Of a DNA stretch of 60,084 nt, positions 8,285 through 16,361 are shown piece after piece. The notes below the pieces were generated by a model. That model saw only the letters and a list, made by a program, of their open reading frames with translations. It was not told the DNA's origin and made no database searches. Each line of letters starts with the position of its first letter. The stretch's first letter is position 1. The DNA lies in assembly GCA_032127075.1 (NCBI GenBank), contig JAQAZZ010000068.1:1-60084 (forward strand), written 5' to 3'. This DNA is from GCA-2699445 sp032127075 (GTDB lineage Bacteria > Actinomycetota > Actinomycetes > S36-B12 > GCA-2699445). Both the position numbers and the translations under genes were made by a program.

Positions 8285-8941
8285 GTGGCGTTTTCGGTTA
8301 TCAGGGCTGCGGCCGTCGCGGCATTGGGAATGCCGCTGCTCACCGGCTGCTACATCACGCAAGATGCCGCCACATTGACGCAGGGCGACTCCGGCAACGG
8401 GGCCTCCGTCGCGGTGGCGGGCATGCAGATCAAGAATGCGACGCTGGTTGCCGGTGATCCCGACTCCGGCAAGGCCGCGCTGCTCGCAACGGTGTACAAC
8501 CCGACGGAGGAGCCCGACGAGTTGACGGCCGTCAGCGCCGACGGCGCACCGGCCAAACTCTTGCCCGAGCCGATCCCGGTTCCGCCGATGTCGGCGGTGG
8601 CGGTCAGGACCGGGTCCGACGCCCAGGCCGACTTCACAGACCTGGACGCAGAAACGGGCACCTATGTGTCGGTGAGCCTCGTCTTCACGTCAGCGGCACA
8701 GGCTGACTTCGGCGCACTCCTGGTCCCTCCCACGGGCTTCTACTTCGATGCCGCCCCCGAGGGTACGAAGGAGATCGCCGAGGAAGAAGCCGCCGGCGGA
8801 GAAGGTGCCGCTGGAGAAGAAGCCGCCGCTGGAGAAGAAGCCGCCGGCGAGGAGGCCGCTGGAGAAGAAGCCGCGGGCGAGCAGCCCGGCGGCGAGGAGG
8901 AATCGGTCAGCGGGGAAGGTTCCACTCCCGCCGCGGAATAG
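8285..8941 (+). CDS. LpqE-like secreted lipoprotein with Glu/Ala-rich C-terminal tail
   Basis: A 218-residue exported lipoprotein. Starting from GTG at 8285, with GGGGAGG just upstream, gives a short signal peptide ending in the lipobox LLTGC (Cys at about residue 22). The central ~130 residues form a beta-rich domain (AGMQIKNATLVAGDPDSGKA and SGKAALLATVYNPTEEP) resembling the PCu(A)C-like fold of actinobacterial LpqE proteins. The last ~55 residues are a low-complexity repeat of GEEAA. It is convergent with regX3. M. tuberculosis lpqE likewise sits next to carD, which supports the assignment. Function unknown. Confidence 0.7.
   Translation: MAFSVIRAAAVAALGMPLLTGCYITQDAATLTQGDSGNGASVAVAGMQIKNATLVAGDPDSGKAALLATVYNPTEEPDELTAVSADGAPAKLLPEPIPVPPMSAVAVRTGSDAQADFTDLDAETGTYVSVSLVFTSAAQADFGALLVPPTGFYFDAAPEGTKEIAEEEAAGGEGAAGEEAAAGEEAAGEEAAGEEAAGEQPGGEEESVSGEGSTPAAE
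8776..8900 (+). repeat. imperfect in-frame tandem repeat encoding GEEAA
   Basis: Several imperfect copies of a 15-18 base unit related to GCCGCTGGAGAAGAA lie within the 3' part of the LpqE-like gene. They keep frame, so copy number could vary without breaking the protein. Confidence 0.8.
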
Positions 8942-8955
8942 CTGCCGGGGATCGT

Positions 8956-9642
8956 TCAGTCGTCGAATTTGTAGCCGAGCCCCCGAACAGTCAGCAGGTA
9001 CCTCGGGTTGCCCGGGTCTGGCTCCACTTTGGAGCGCAACCGCTTGATGTGAACGTCAAGGGTCTTGGTGTCGCCGACGTAGTCAGACCCCCACACCCGG
9101 TCGATCAACTGGCCGCGGGTCAGCACCCTGCCCACGTTGCGCACCAACAGGGACAGCAGGTCGAACTCCTTGAGCGGCAGGTTGACCTCCTCGCCGTCAA
9201 CCGTCACCACATGCCGGTCGATGTCTATGCGGACCGGGCCGGCGGCGATGATCGTGTCCGAATTGGCTGCGGACTCACCGGGGGCGCCCCGGCGCAGCAC
9301 GGCTTTTATGCGCGCGGTCAGCTCCCTGGTGGAGAAGGGTTTTGTCACGTAGTCGTCGGCGCCGAGCTCCAGGCCGACCACCTTGTCCACCTCCGAGTCC
9401 TTGGCCGTGAGCATGATGATCGGCACCTGGGACGATTGGCGGATCGTGCGGCACACCTCGGTTCCGGATATCCCCGGCAGCATCAGATCGAGCAGGATCA
9501 GATCGGCGCCCTCCCTGCCGAAGCTGTCCAGAGCCGTGTGCCCGTCGGCCGCGGCGACCACGTCGAAGCCCTCCTTGCGGAGCATGAACCCCACCGCATC
9601 GCGGATCGACTCCTCATCCTCGACGACCATGATCCTTGTCAT
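8956..9642 (-). CDS. regX3: OmpR/PhoB-family response regulator RegX3
   Basis: A 228-residue two-component regulator. The receiver domain (1-120) has acidic pocket residues at VVEDEES, phospho-acceptor Asp52 in LILLDLMLPG, the Thr in MLTAKDSEVD and the Lys in VTKPFSTREL. The C-terminal winged helix (about 130-228) includes LKEFDLLSLLVRN and TLDVHIKRLRSKVEP. The pair with the SenX3-like kinase and the divergent phoU argue for the phosphate-responsive RegX3 system. The kinase 3' end overlaps it by 4 bp. Confidence 0.9.
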   Translation of the reverse strand: MTRIMVVEDEESIRDAVGFMLRKEGFDVVAAADGHTALDSFGREGADLILLDLMLPGISGTEVCRTIRQSSQVPIIMLTAKDSEVDKVVGLELGADDYVTKPFSTRELTARIKAVLRRGAPGESAANSDTIIAAGPVRIDIDRHVVTVDGEEVNLPLKEFDLLSLLVRNVGRVLTRGQLIDRVWGSDYVGDTKTLDVHIKRLRSKVEPDPGNPRYLLTVRGLGYKFDD

Positions 9643-10574
9643 GCAGACCCCTCCTCAGACTCTTGGTCCCGCAACTCGTCGGCCACCTCAGGTGTGTAGC
9701 GCGGAAGCTGCAGCGTGAACGTGGAGCCTTCCCCGGGAGCCGACCACACCTGGACGTCACCCCCGTGATTCCGGCACACATTTCGCACGATCGACAGTCC
9801 CAGCCCCGTTCCGCCGGTCATCCTGGACCGTGCGGCATCGACGCGGTAGAAGCGCTCGAAGATCCGGTCCAACTCGTCCGCCGGGATTCCGATTCCCTGG
9901 TCCCGGACGGCGATCTCCACTATCAGCCCCTGGGAGCGGACAGTGACCGCCACCTGGGTGTGGGCCTGGCTGTACGCGATCGCGTTGGCCAGCACGTTGC
10001 GGACCGCCGTCTCGAGTTGGGCAGCGTCGCCGAATACCTCGGCCGAAGACTCGGGGGAGACGACGATGGCGATCGACTTCGCGTCGGCGGCGCCGCGGAC
10101 GAACTCCACGGCGTCGGCCACCAACGGGCCGACCGGGAACACCGTCGCGTGTGCGCTGGGGTCGTCGCCCTGGAGGCGGGACAGGTCGATCACATCCTGG
10201 ATGAGGGTGGTGAGCCGCTCAGTTTCCATCTGCATCTTCTCGGCGAAGTGGCGCACCGCCTCAGGGTCGTCCCGAGCCGCCACGAGTGCTTCCGAGAGCA
10301 GGGATACCGCCCCCACCGGTGTCTTGAGCTCGTGGCTGACGTTGGCGATGAAGTCCCGCCGCACCGCCGCCACCCGGTTCTCCTCGGTGAGGTCGTCGAT
10401 CGACAGCAGCACCCAGCCCGCGCCCAGCGGGACTGCACGTACCCGCAGGTCCCAGTCGCCCAGACGAAGTGGCGGCCTCGGTATCGAAACCCCCGTGACC
10501 GTGGCCTCGTGGCGCAGCCGCGCCTCCGCCGCACACTCGGCAACCGACCGGAAGGCGATCTTGTCTCCTCGCAC
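9639..10574 (-). CDS. senX3: SenX3-like sensor histidine kinase, 5' end uncertain
   Basis: The clear part comprises a PAS-type input domain, HisKA with the phospho-His (RRDFIANVSHELKTPVGAV) and HATPase_c (N-box NVLANAIAYS, G-boxes VRDQGIGIPADE and TGGTGLGLSIV). The only ordinary start is GTG 10574, but PAS-like sequence (TLALLRALPGSFIVVDSGDR) continues upstream in the same frame to about 10670. The frame stays open to a TAG at 10920-10922 without any ATG, GTG or TTG. CTG codons near 10665 preceded by GGAG are possible starts. No hydrophobic helix appears in any upstream minus-strand frame, unlike membrane-bound SenX3. Partner of RegX3; divergent from phoU. Confidence 0.82.
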   Translation of the reverse strand: MRGDKIAFRSVAECAAEARLRHEATVTGVSIPRPPLRLGDWDLRVRAVPLGAGWVLLSIDDLTEENRVAAVRRDFIANVSHELKTPVGAVSLLSEALVAARDDPEAVRHFAEKMQMETERLTTLIQDVIDLSRLQGDDPSAHATVFPVGPLVADAVEFVRGAADAKSIAIVVSPESSAEVFGDAAQLETAVRNVLANAIAYSQAHTQVAVTVRSQGLIVEIAVRDQGIGIPADELDRIFERFYRVDAARSRMTGGTGLGLSIVRNVCRNHGGDVQVWSAPGEGSTFTLQLPRYTPEVADELRDQESEEGSA

Positions 10575-11051
10575 CAGCCTTCGGTCGATGACTGCCTGCG
10601 ATGCCCACTGCAGGCGGTCGCCGGAGTCGACGACGATGAACGAACCGGGCAGTGCGCGCAGCAGGGCCAGAGTCTCCGCCGACGGCGGCCGGTCGGCTGG
10701 GCGCGTCGGATCGGTGGTTGCGCCCCCGCCGCCGTCGGCGGTCGCGGCGCCCGCCGGCGCCTCGTCGGAGCGCGGGACCGTTGTGTCGCGGCCCGCTGGC
10801 TCTGCTGCGGTCTCCCGCTGGATGCTGATGGTGCTGCCCTCGCCTTCCCAGTCGCACAGGCACTCTATGGCGGAGCCTGCAACCGCTCGCCACCGAGGCG
10901 CAAGCAGCGGATCGTGGTGCTACCCGGCAGGCGGCCTGCGTGCCCGCCGTTGTTGTCCCGGCTGCAGACGGGCATTCATCGCCGACGCCCACGAGGTGCC
11001 TGGGCACGCCTAGTATGAACAGCGTCCCATAGCGACGGAGTTGACTGGAAG

Positions 11052-11765
11052 ATGAGAGAGCAGTTCCACCACGATCTGGAGCACATCACCGACGGCCTGG
11101 TCGAGATGACCAGGATGGCTGGATCTGCGATCAACCGGGCTACACAGGCGTTGCTGGACGCGGACCTGCAGACCGCGGAGTCGGTGATCGAATCGGATTC
11201 GCTGGTCGATGCCATGGCCGCCGAGATCGACTCGCAGTGCTTCGACCTGGCAGCTCGGCAGCAGCCCGTTGCCGTTGATCTGCGCGTGGTGATGTCCGGC
11301 ATCCGGATCAGCATGTCGCTGGAGCGCATGGGCGATCTCGCCAAGCACGTGGCGAAACAGACTCGGCTGCGCTACCCGAGGTCGAGCATCCCCTACGAGC
11401 TGCGTGGCACTTTCGCCCAGATGGGGGCACTGGCGGAAGCCGTGGCCAGCGCCACGGGTCTGTTCATCAAGACGCGCGATCTGGGCTACATGAGCAAGAT
11501 CGGCCACTACGACGACCAGATGGACGGGCTGCACCGAGAGTTGTTCACGATAGTGCTGTCCTCGTCGTGGCCCCATGGGGTTGAGGAGGCCATCGACGTC
11601 ACCCTGCTGTCCCGCTATTACGAGCGGTATGCCGATCACGCGGTCACGGTGGCCCGGCGGATGGCCCACATCGCGACCGGCGAGCCGTACGAGGCCATCA
11701 CCGTGGAGTCAGGGCCTGGGCAGGCAACCGTGAATCCCGCGCCCGCCCCGGCGGACGAATCCTGA
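11052..11765 (+). CDS. phoU: phosphate signalling regulator PhoU
   Basis: A 237-residue, all-helical protein with two PhoU repeats. Each contains the conserved acidic metal-binding helix (SGIRISMSLERMGDLAKHVA and LLSRYYERYADHAVTVARR). PhoU links Pst phosphate transport to SenX3-RegX3-type signalling and restrains the kinase when phosphate is plentiful. No pst genes lie in the window. It starts divergently from the senX3 region, so the intervening ~130 bp probably holds promoters for both. A C-terminal Pro/Ala tail is dispensable-looking. Confidence 0.93.
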   Translation: MREQFHHDLEHITDGLVEMTRMAGSAINRATQALLDADLQTAESVIESDSLVDAMAAEIDSQCFDLAARQQPVAVDLRVVMSGIRISMSLERMGDLAKHVAKQTRLRYPRSSIPYELRGTFAQMGALAEAVASATGLFIKTRDLGYMSKIGHYDDQMDGLHRELFTIVLSSSWPHGVEEAIDVTLLSRYYERYADHAVTVARRMAHIATGEPYEAITVESGPGQATVNPAPAPADES

Positions 11766-11853
11766 ACATCCCCGGGGATGGGCCGGTCGTCCCCCGGGAA
11801 TGATCTGGGAGCCGCACATGTTGCAGGCGGTTGCACGAAAGGGGTGCCCACTG

Positions 11854-13134
11854 ATGCGACACAGTCCCGGAGCCGGGCGGGTGGCGATGATCAGCATGCA
11901 CACGTCACCTCTGGACCAGCCGGGCACCGGGGATGCCGGCGGGCTCAACGTCTACGTCGCGGAAACAGCCCGCCGGCTGGGTGCCGCGGGCGTGGCAGTC
12001 GATGTGTTCACCCGGGCCACCTCCCGCCGCCAGCCGCGGGTGGAAACCATGGCCGCCGGTGTCCAGGTACACGCGCTGCCGGCCGGACCTTTCGAGGGAC
12101 TGCGGAAGGAAGACCTCCCCGGGCAGGTGTGTGCGTTCACGTCGGGGCTGCTCGGCACGGGTTCGGCGCGGCCCGACGGTTTCTACGACATCGTGCACAG
12201 CCATTACTGGCTGTCCGGGCAGGCGGGGTGGCTGGCTGCGGAACGCTGGGCTGTGCCGCTGATCCACACCATGCACACGATGGCCAAGGTCAAGAACCAC
12301 AGCCTGGCGGGAACCGACGACCCCGAGCCGCTGATGCGGGAGTTGGGGGAGGAACAACTCGTGGCGGCTGCCGACCGCCTCGTCGCCAACACGGGGGCCG
12401 AGAAGGCTGACTTGATCCGTCGCTACGGTGCCGACCCGGGCAAGGTGGATGTGGTGCAGCCCGGGGTTGACCTCCTAGCTTTCGCGCCGGGCAGGCGAAG
12501 CGACGCCCGTGACCGGCTCGGCATCCGCCGGGACAAGCAGGTGCTGCTGTTCGTGGGGCGGCTGCAGCCGCTGAAGGCGCCGGACCTGCTGATCCGCGCG
12601 GCGGCCAGGATGGTGGCTGATCAGCCAGAGCTGCGGGATCAGTTGCAGGTGGTTGTCTGCGGGGGCCTGTCGGGAGCCGGGTTGGCCCGGCCGGGCGAGC
12701 TGCCGGCGTTGGCGGCGCACCTGGGCATCGCCGACATCGTGCGGTTCTCCCCACCGGTCGGTCGTGCGGAACTGGCTGACTACTACCGCGCCGCGGACCT
12801 CGTGGTGGTGCCATCCCACTCAGAGTCCTTCGGGCTGGTCGCCCTGGAGGCGCAGGCATGCGGCACCCCCGTGGTGGCCGCGGCGGTGGGCGGGCTGGTC
12901 ACCTCTGTCGCCGACGGGCGCAGCGGAATCCTGGTCGCCGGGCATGACCCGGCCGACTGGGCACAGACGCTGAGCACCGCGCTGTCGCAGCCGCGCCGGC
13001 TCGCGGCGTTGTCCACCGGAGCGGTGGCACATGCCCGCGGCTTCAGTTGGGAGTCCGCCGCGGCACACACGCTCGACGTCTATCGCCGTGCGCGGGCCAC
13101 ACATGGCGTCGGGCTGCTCCAGACGGCAAACTGA
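11854..13134 (+). CDS. mshA: D-inositol-3-phosphate glycosyltransferase (mycothiol biosynthesis)
   Basis: A 426-residue GT4 glycosyltransferase that transfers GlcNAc from UDP-GlcNAc to inositol-3-phosphate, the committed step of mycothiol. The N-terminal acceptor domain has GTGDAGGLNVYVAETARRLG and the HSHYWLSGQAGW element. The donor domain has the nucleotide-sugar motif LLFVGRLQPLKAPDLLI and the acidic E-x7-E segment (SHSESFGLVALEAQACG). ATG 11854 has AAAGGGG 9 bases upstream; an in-frame ATG at 11800 would only add 18 poorly conserved residues. The gene order mshA-ybjN-gpm matches M. tuberculosis. Confidence 0.92.
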   Translation: MRHSPGAGRVAMISMHTSPLDQPGTGDAGGLNVYVAETARRLGAAGVAVDVFTRATSRRQPRVETMAAGVQVHALPAGPFEGLRKEDLPGQVCAFTSGLLGTGSARPDGFYDIVHSHYWLSGQAGWLAAERWAVPLIHTMHTMAKVKNHSLAGTDDPEPLMRELGEEQLVAAADRLVANTGAEKADLIRRYGADPGKVDVVQPGVDLLAFAPGRRSDARDRLGIRRDKQVLLFVGRLQPLKAPDLLIRAAARMVADQPELRDQLQVVVCGGLSGAGLARPGELPALAAHLGIADIVRFSPPVGRAELADYYRAADLVVVPSHSESFGLVALEAQACGTPVVAAAVGGLVTSVADGRSGILVAGHDPADWAQTLSTALSQPRRLAALSTGAVAHARGFSWESAAAHTLDVYRRARATHGVGLLQTAN

Positions 13135-13139
13135 AGCCG

Positions 13140-13661
13140 ATGACCGCAGCCGAGCAGATCCGCGACCACCTCATCGACTCGGGCTTGGAGTGGGAGCACC
13201 CCGATCCGGCCACCTTCGTCATAGACCTTCCGGGGGAGAACAAACTCCGGACCACTGTGTCGATCCGGGTGGGTGACCACTCGGTGAGTTTCAACGCGTT
13301 CGTCGTGCGCCACCCTGATGAGAACACCGCCGGGGTGTACCGGTGGCTGCTGGAGCGCAACAGCCGCATGGGGGCCGCGTCCTACTGCGTGGACCATCTC
13401 GGCGACGTGTATCTGATGGCGCGGATCCCACTGGAGTCCCTGTCCGCCGAAGGATTGGACCGGGTACTCGGGACGATCTTGAAACATGCGGACGGGGACT
13501 TCAACACTCTCCTGGAGAAGGGGTTCCGCTCCTCGATCGAGCGGGAGTGGCGCTGGCGACTCAGCCGCGGTGAGTCCACCGCCAACCTGGCGGCCTTCCG
13601 GCACTTGGCACCGGAACCGGTCGCGGAGCCTGCCGCCGACACTGAACCCCCCTCAACCTGA
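13140..13661 (+). CDS. YbjN domain-containing protein
   Basis: A 173-residue YbjN-family protein with a type III secretion chaperone-like fold. Typical segments are FVIDLPGENKLRTTVSIRVG, VYRWLLERNSRMGAASYCVD and DRVLGTILKHADGDFNTLLE. YbjN proteins are implicated in stress tolerance and protein stability in other bacteria; the biochemical role is unknown. It starts six bases after the mshA stop and is followed closely by gpm, so it is probably co-transcribed with them. The ATG at 13140 is preferred because longer readings overlap mshA. Confidence 0.85.
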   Translation: MTAAEQIRDHLIDSGLEWEHPDPATFVIDLPGENKLRTTVSIRVGDHSVSFNAFVVRHPDENTAGVYRWLLERNSRMGAASYCVDHLGDVYLMARIPLESLSAEGLDRVLGTILKHADGDFNTLLEKGFRSSIEREWRWRLSRGESTANLAAFRHLAPEPVAEPAADTEPPST

Positions 13662-13694
13662 CATACGAACCTCGTGGTCGGGCACGATAGGCAT

Positions 13695-14453
13695 ATGACA
13701 ACCGAGACGATGACCCTGATCCTGCTGCGGCACGGCCAGAGCGAGTGGAATGCCAAGAACCTCTTCACCGGCTGGGTGGATGTGGACCTCACCGACACCG
13801 GTCGTGCCGAGGCGGAACGGGGCGGGCAGATGCTGGCGGAGGCCGGCCTGCACCCCGATGTGCTGCACACATCGGTCATGCGCCGCGCGATCCGGACCGC
13901 GGAGATCGCCCTGCACGCTGCCGAGCGGTCCTGGATTCCGGTGCGGCGGCACTGGCGCTTGAACGAACGCCACTACGGCGCCCTGCAGGGGAAGAACAAG
14001 GCCGAGACCCTGGAGCAGTACGGCGAGGAGCAGTTCATGAAGTGGCGCCGCTCCTACGACGTGCCGCCGCCACCGATCGACCCGGAAGACCCGTGGGCGC
14101 AGACCCACGATCCCCGCTACTCCCGGCTGGCGCCGGAGCAGCTTCCAGCGGCCGAGTGTTTGGCCGACGTCGTGGACCGGATGTTGCCCTACTGGTACGA
14201 CGCGATCGTCCCCGACCTCCGCGACGGCCGCACAGTGCAAGTCACCGCCCACGGGAACTCGCTGCGTGCGCTGGTCAAACACCTCGACGACATCTCCAGT
14301 GCCGACATCGTCGGGCTGAACATCCCCACGGGGATCCCACTGGTGTACCGGCTGGACCACAACCTCAAGCCGACCTTGCCCGGCGGGGAGTACCTCGACC
14401 CCGAGGCGGCGGCGGCCGCCGCCGCCGCGGTCGCTGCCCAGGGCAAGAAGTGA
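13695..14453 (+). CDS. gpmA: 2,3-bisphosphoglycerate-dependent phosphoglycerate mutase
   Basis: A 252-residue glycolytic enzyme interconverting 3- and 2-phosphoglycerate through a phospho-His intermediate. The catalytic motif LILLRHGQSEWNAKNLFTGW lies at 6-25, the second catalytic His is in VTAHGNSLRALVKHLD, and the substrate loop RHYGALQGKNKAET is present. The tail is an Ala run encoded by GCGGCCGCC repeats. ATG 13695 matches the family N-terminus. Its stop overlaps the GTG of larE by 3 bases. Confidence 0.94.
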   Translation: MTTETMTLILLRHGQSEWNAKNLFTGWVDVDLTDTGRAEAERGGQMLAEAGLHPDVLHTSVMRRAIRTAEIALHAAERSWIPVRRHWRLNERHYGALQGKNKAETLEQYGEEQFMKWRRSYDVPPPPIDPEDPWAQTHDPRYSRLAPEQLPAAECLADVVDRMLPYWYDAIVPDLRDGRTVQVTAHGNSLRALVKHLDDISSADIVGLNIPTGIPLVYRLDHNLKPTLPGGEYLDPEAAAAAAAAVAAQGKK

Positions 14454-15346
14454 CCGCTGCCCCTGCCTCGCCGCGGTTGGCGGACCGGGTCGGGGAGCTC
14501 GACCGGTTGCTCAGCGGCTACGCCGCAGTTGTGGTGGCGTTCAGCGGTGGCGCCGATTCGGCGTTCCTGCTGGCCGCGGCGGCCCGATCCGGTGCGAAGA
14601 CACTTGCTGCGACGTCCGCCGGCCCGGCTCTCGCGTCCGCGGAGTGGTCCGCGGCAGCGGAATTCGCGGCCGGGCTGGGGGTGGAGCACGTACGGGTGCA
14701 GACAGGGGAACTGCAGCGCGACGGCTATACGGCCAACGGGCCGGACCGCTGCTACCACTGCAAATCGGAGTTGCTCGACCGGCTGGTGGCCCTGGCCTCA
14801 CAACGCGGCTACTCAGCGGTCGCCACGGGCACGAACGCTGACGACGTGCTCCAGCCGCACCGCCCCGGATTGAAGGCGGCCGACGAGCGCGGTGTCATCA
14901 CCCCGCTGGCGGCAGCAGGGATGACCAAGGCCGATGTGCGGGCGGCCTCGCGGCTCTGGGGCCTGCCGACATGGGCCAAGCCGCAGTCGGCGTGCCTCGC
15001 CAGCCGAATCGCCTATGGGGTGCGAGTCGACTCGCAGCGGCTGGCCCGGGTGGACCGGGCAGAGGCGGGGGTACGCGCCGCGCTGGACCGCGCGGGCATC
15101 GACGTGGTCAATGTGAGGGTGCGCGACCTCGGTGACGAGGCTCGTGTCGAACTCGACACCGCCGCCGTTCCCGCCGCAACCGCGCAACCGGCTGTGGTCG
15201 CGGCTGTGGTCGCGGCTGGATTCACCGCGGCCACGGTGGATCCCCGTGGATTCCGCAGCGGTTCGTTGAACGAGGAACTGTCGGCCGCAGATCTGATCGG
15301 CCCCAGCAGCCGAGGCTCGTCGTGGCGACTGCCCATCGTGGACTAA
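14450..15346 (+). CDS. larE: LarE-type ATP-dependent sacrificial sulfur transferase (PP-loop family)
   Basis: A 298-residue PP-loop ATPase. The ATP-binding motif VVAFSGGADSAFLLAAA (about 26-42) is followed by the family-specific DRCYHCKSELLDRL and the TGTNADD element. SACLASRIAYG carries the conserved Cys; in LarE this Cys is converted to dehydroalanine as sulfur donor for the nickel-pincer cofactor of lactate racemase. No larA, larB or larC is in the window, so the acceptor here is unknown. The GTG start overlaps the gpm stop (GTGA), indicating translational coupling. An internal 12-bp repeat (about 15194-15222) encodes AVVAAVVAAG. Confidence 0.82.
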   Translation: MTAAPASPRLADRVGELDRLLSGYAAVVVAFSGGADSAFLLAAAARSGAKTLAATSAGPALASAEWSAAAEFAAGLGVEHVRVQTGELQRDGYTANGPDRCYHCKSELLDRLVALASQRGYSAVATGTNADDVLQPHRPGLKAADERGVITPLAAAGMTKADVRAASRLWGLPTWAKPQSACLASRIAYGVRVDSQRLARVDRAEAGVRAALDRAGIDVVNVRVRDLGDEARVELDTAAVPAATAQPAVVAAVVAAGFTAATVDPRGFRSGSLNEELSAADLIGPSSRGSSWRLPIVD

Positions 15347-15397
15347 CCTTGGCTTCGCACAGCGCATGCAGCGCCGTGCACGTCTAGGGAGGTCGCC

Positions 15398-15781
15398 GTG
15401 CCCACCGGTCGCGTCAGGTTCTTCAACGCCGAAAAGGGTTTCGGCTTCATCAGCACTGATGACGATGACGACGTCTTCGTCCACATCTCTGCCCTGCCCG
15501 CCGGGACCAGCGAGGTTCAGCCCGGCACAAAGGTCGATTTCAGCGTCGCCGAGGGCCGCAAGGGTCGCCAGGCGCTGTCGGTGACCATCCTGGACGCTCC
15601 GCCGTCTGTCGTGCGGGCGAAGCGCAGGAACCCCGCGGACCTGGCCCGGATAGTCCAAGACGCCGCGGTGCAGTTGGACGACATGGCCGAGCAGTTGGGG
15701 CAAGGGCATTTCCCCGAGGATGGGCTGGGCAAGCGGACTGCGGTGATCCTGCGCAAGATCGCCGACGAACTCGACGCCTGA
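15398..15781 (+). CDS. cold-shock domain protein with C-terminal helical extension
   Basis: A 127-residue protein. Residues 1-66 are a cold-shock domain with both RNA-binding motifs (KGFGFIS and DVFVHIS), so it should bind single-stranded nucleic acid. Residues 67-127 are an extra, mostly helical region (ARIVQDAAVQLDDMAEQLGQ) also seen in the longer CspB-type proteins of mycobacteria and relatives. GTG start with GGGAGG upstream. It stands alone after larE and ends at a bidirectional hairpin shared with the convergent lipoprotein gene. Confidence 0.9.
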   Translation: MPTGRVRFFNAEKGFGFISTDDDDDVFVHISALPAGTSEVQPGTKVDFSVAEGRKGRQALSVTILDAPPSVVRAKRRNPADLARIVQDAAVQLDDMAEQLGQGHFPEDGLGKRTAVILRKIADELDA

Positions 15782-15798
15782 GAACCTCGACGCCTGAG
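15770..15798. repeat. 13-bp direct repeat spanning a stop codon
   Basis: CTCGACGCCTGAG occurs at 15770-15782 and again at 15786-15798, separated by three bases. The first copy contains the TGA of the cold-shock gene, so the coding end and stop are duplicated. Confidence 0.9.
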
Positions 15799-15815
15799 CA
15801 CGCGTACGGTCGAGG
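15785..15815. terminator. bidirectional hairpin between convergent genes
   Basis: CCTCGAC (15785-15791) pairs with GTCGAGG (15809-15815) in the 47-bp gap between the cold-shock gene and the convergent DUF2771-like gene. There is no U-run. Confidence 0.4.
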
Positions 15816-15828
15816 CCGACTGGCAGCC

Positions 15829-16278
15829 CTACTGCTGCACGTCCAAGGCCACCAGCCAGACGCCCTGAACCTGCGCCTCACGCCCCGCTACCACCTGCAG
15901 GGTCACCGGCTGGCCGGGGGTGGACGTCGTCACCCGGTAGTACTTCGTCTCCAGGGTCTCCGGCACGACTGGTTGCCCCTGGGCGCGGATCTGCCACCCG
16001 GCCTCTGCCACGACTGGGTCGACGCTGATGCCCAGCGTGTTGCCCGGCTGTGCGGGCAGGGAGGGAAGGCCTTCGGTGCGGCTTCCCTGCAGGATGTCCT
16101 CGGCGCATTGGCCCTCGCCCAGGCTCGTCTCTTCGAAGGACCAGCACAATGCCTCGGCGGAAACGCTGTGGGTACCGCTCCAGACCGTGATCGACGGCGG
16201 CGGCTTCTCGCACGCGGTCACCATGGCGGCCACCGCCACAGCCGATCCGGTCATACCGACGGTCCTGGCCCAGCGCAT
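15829..16278 (-). CDS. DUF2771-like lipoprotein
   Basis: A 149-residue exported protein. The signal peptide (TGSAVAVAAMVTACEKPPPS) ends in a lipobox VTAC with Cys at residue 23. The mature part is beta-rich with two cysteines (ALCWSF, GQCAED) and the phrase PGNTLGISVDPVVAEAGWQI. This resembles the actinobacterial DUF2771 family often found beside a DUF3027 gene and a cold-shock gene, as here. The family call rests on context and pattern, so it is tentative. Function unknown; expected on the outer face of the membrane. Confidence 0.65.
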   Translation of the reverse strand: MRWARTVGMTGSAVAVAAMVTACEKPPPSITVWSGTHSVSAEALCWSFEETSLGEGQCAEDILQGSRTEGLPSLPAQPGNTLGISVDPVVAEAGWQIRAQGQPVVPETLETKYYRVTTSTPGQPVTLQVVAGREAQVQGVWLVALDVQQ

Positions 16279-16361
16279 TCAGCCTCCCGATGTTGTGCTT
16301 CAGGTTATCGCTGCCTCCGCGCCGAGCGGCACCAGCCCACCGTTTCGGGGACGCGCCCCGC

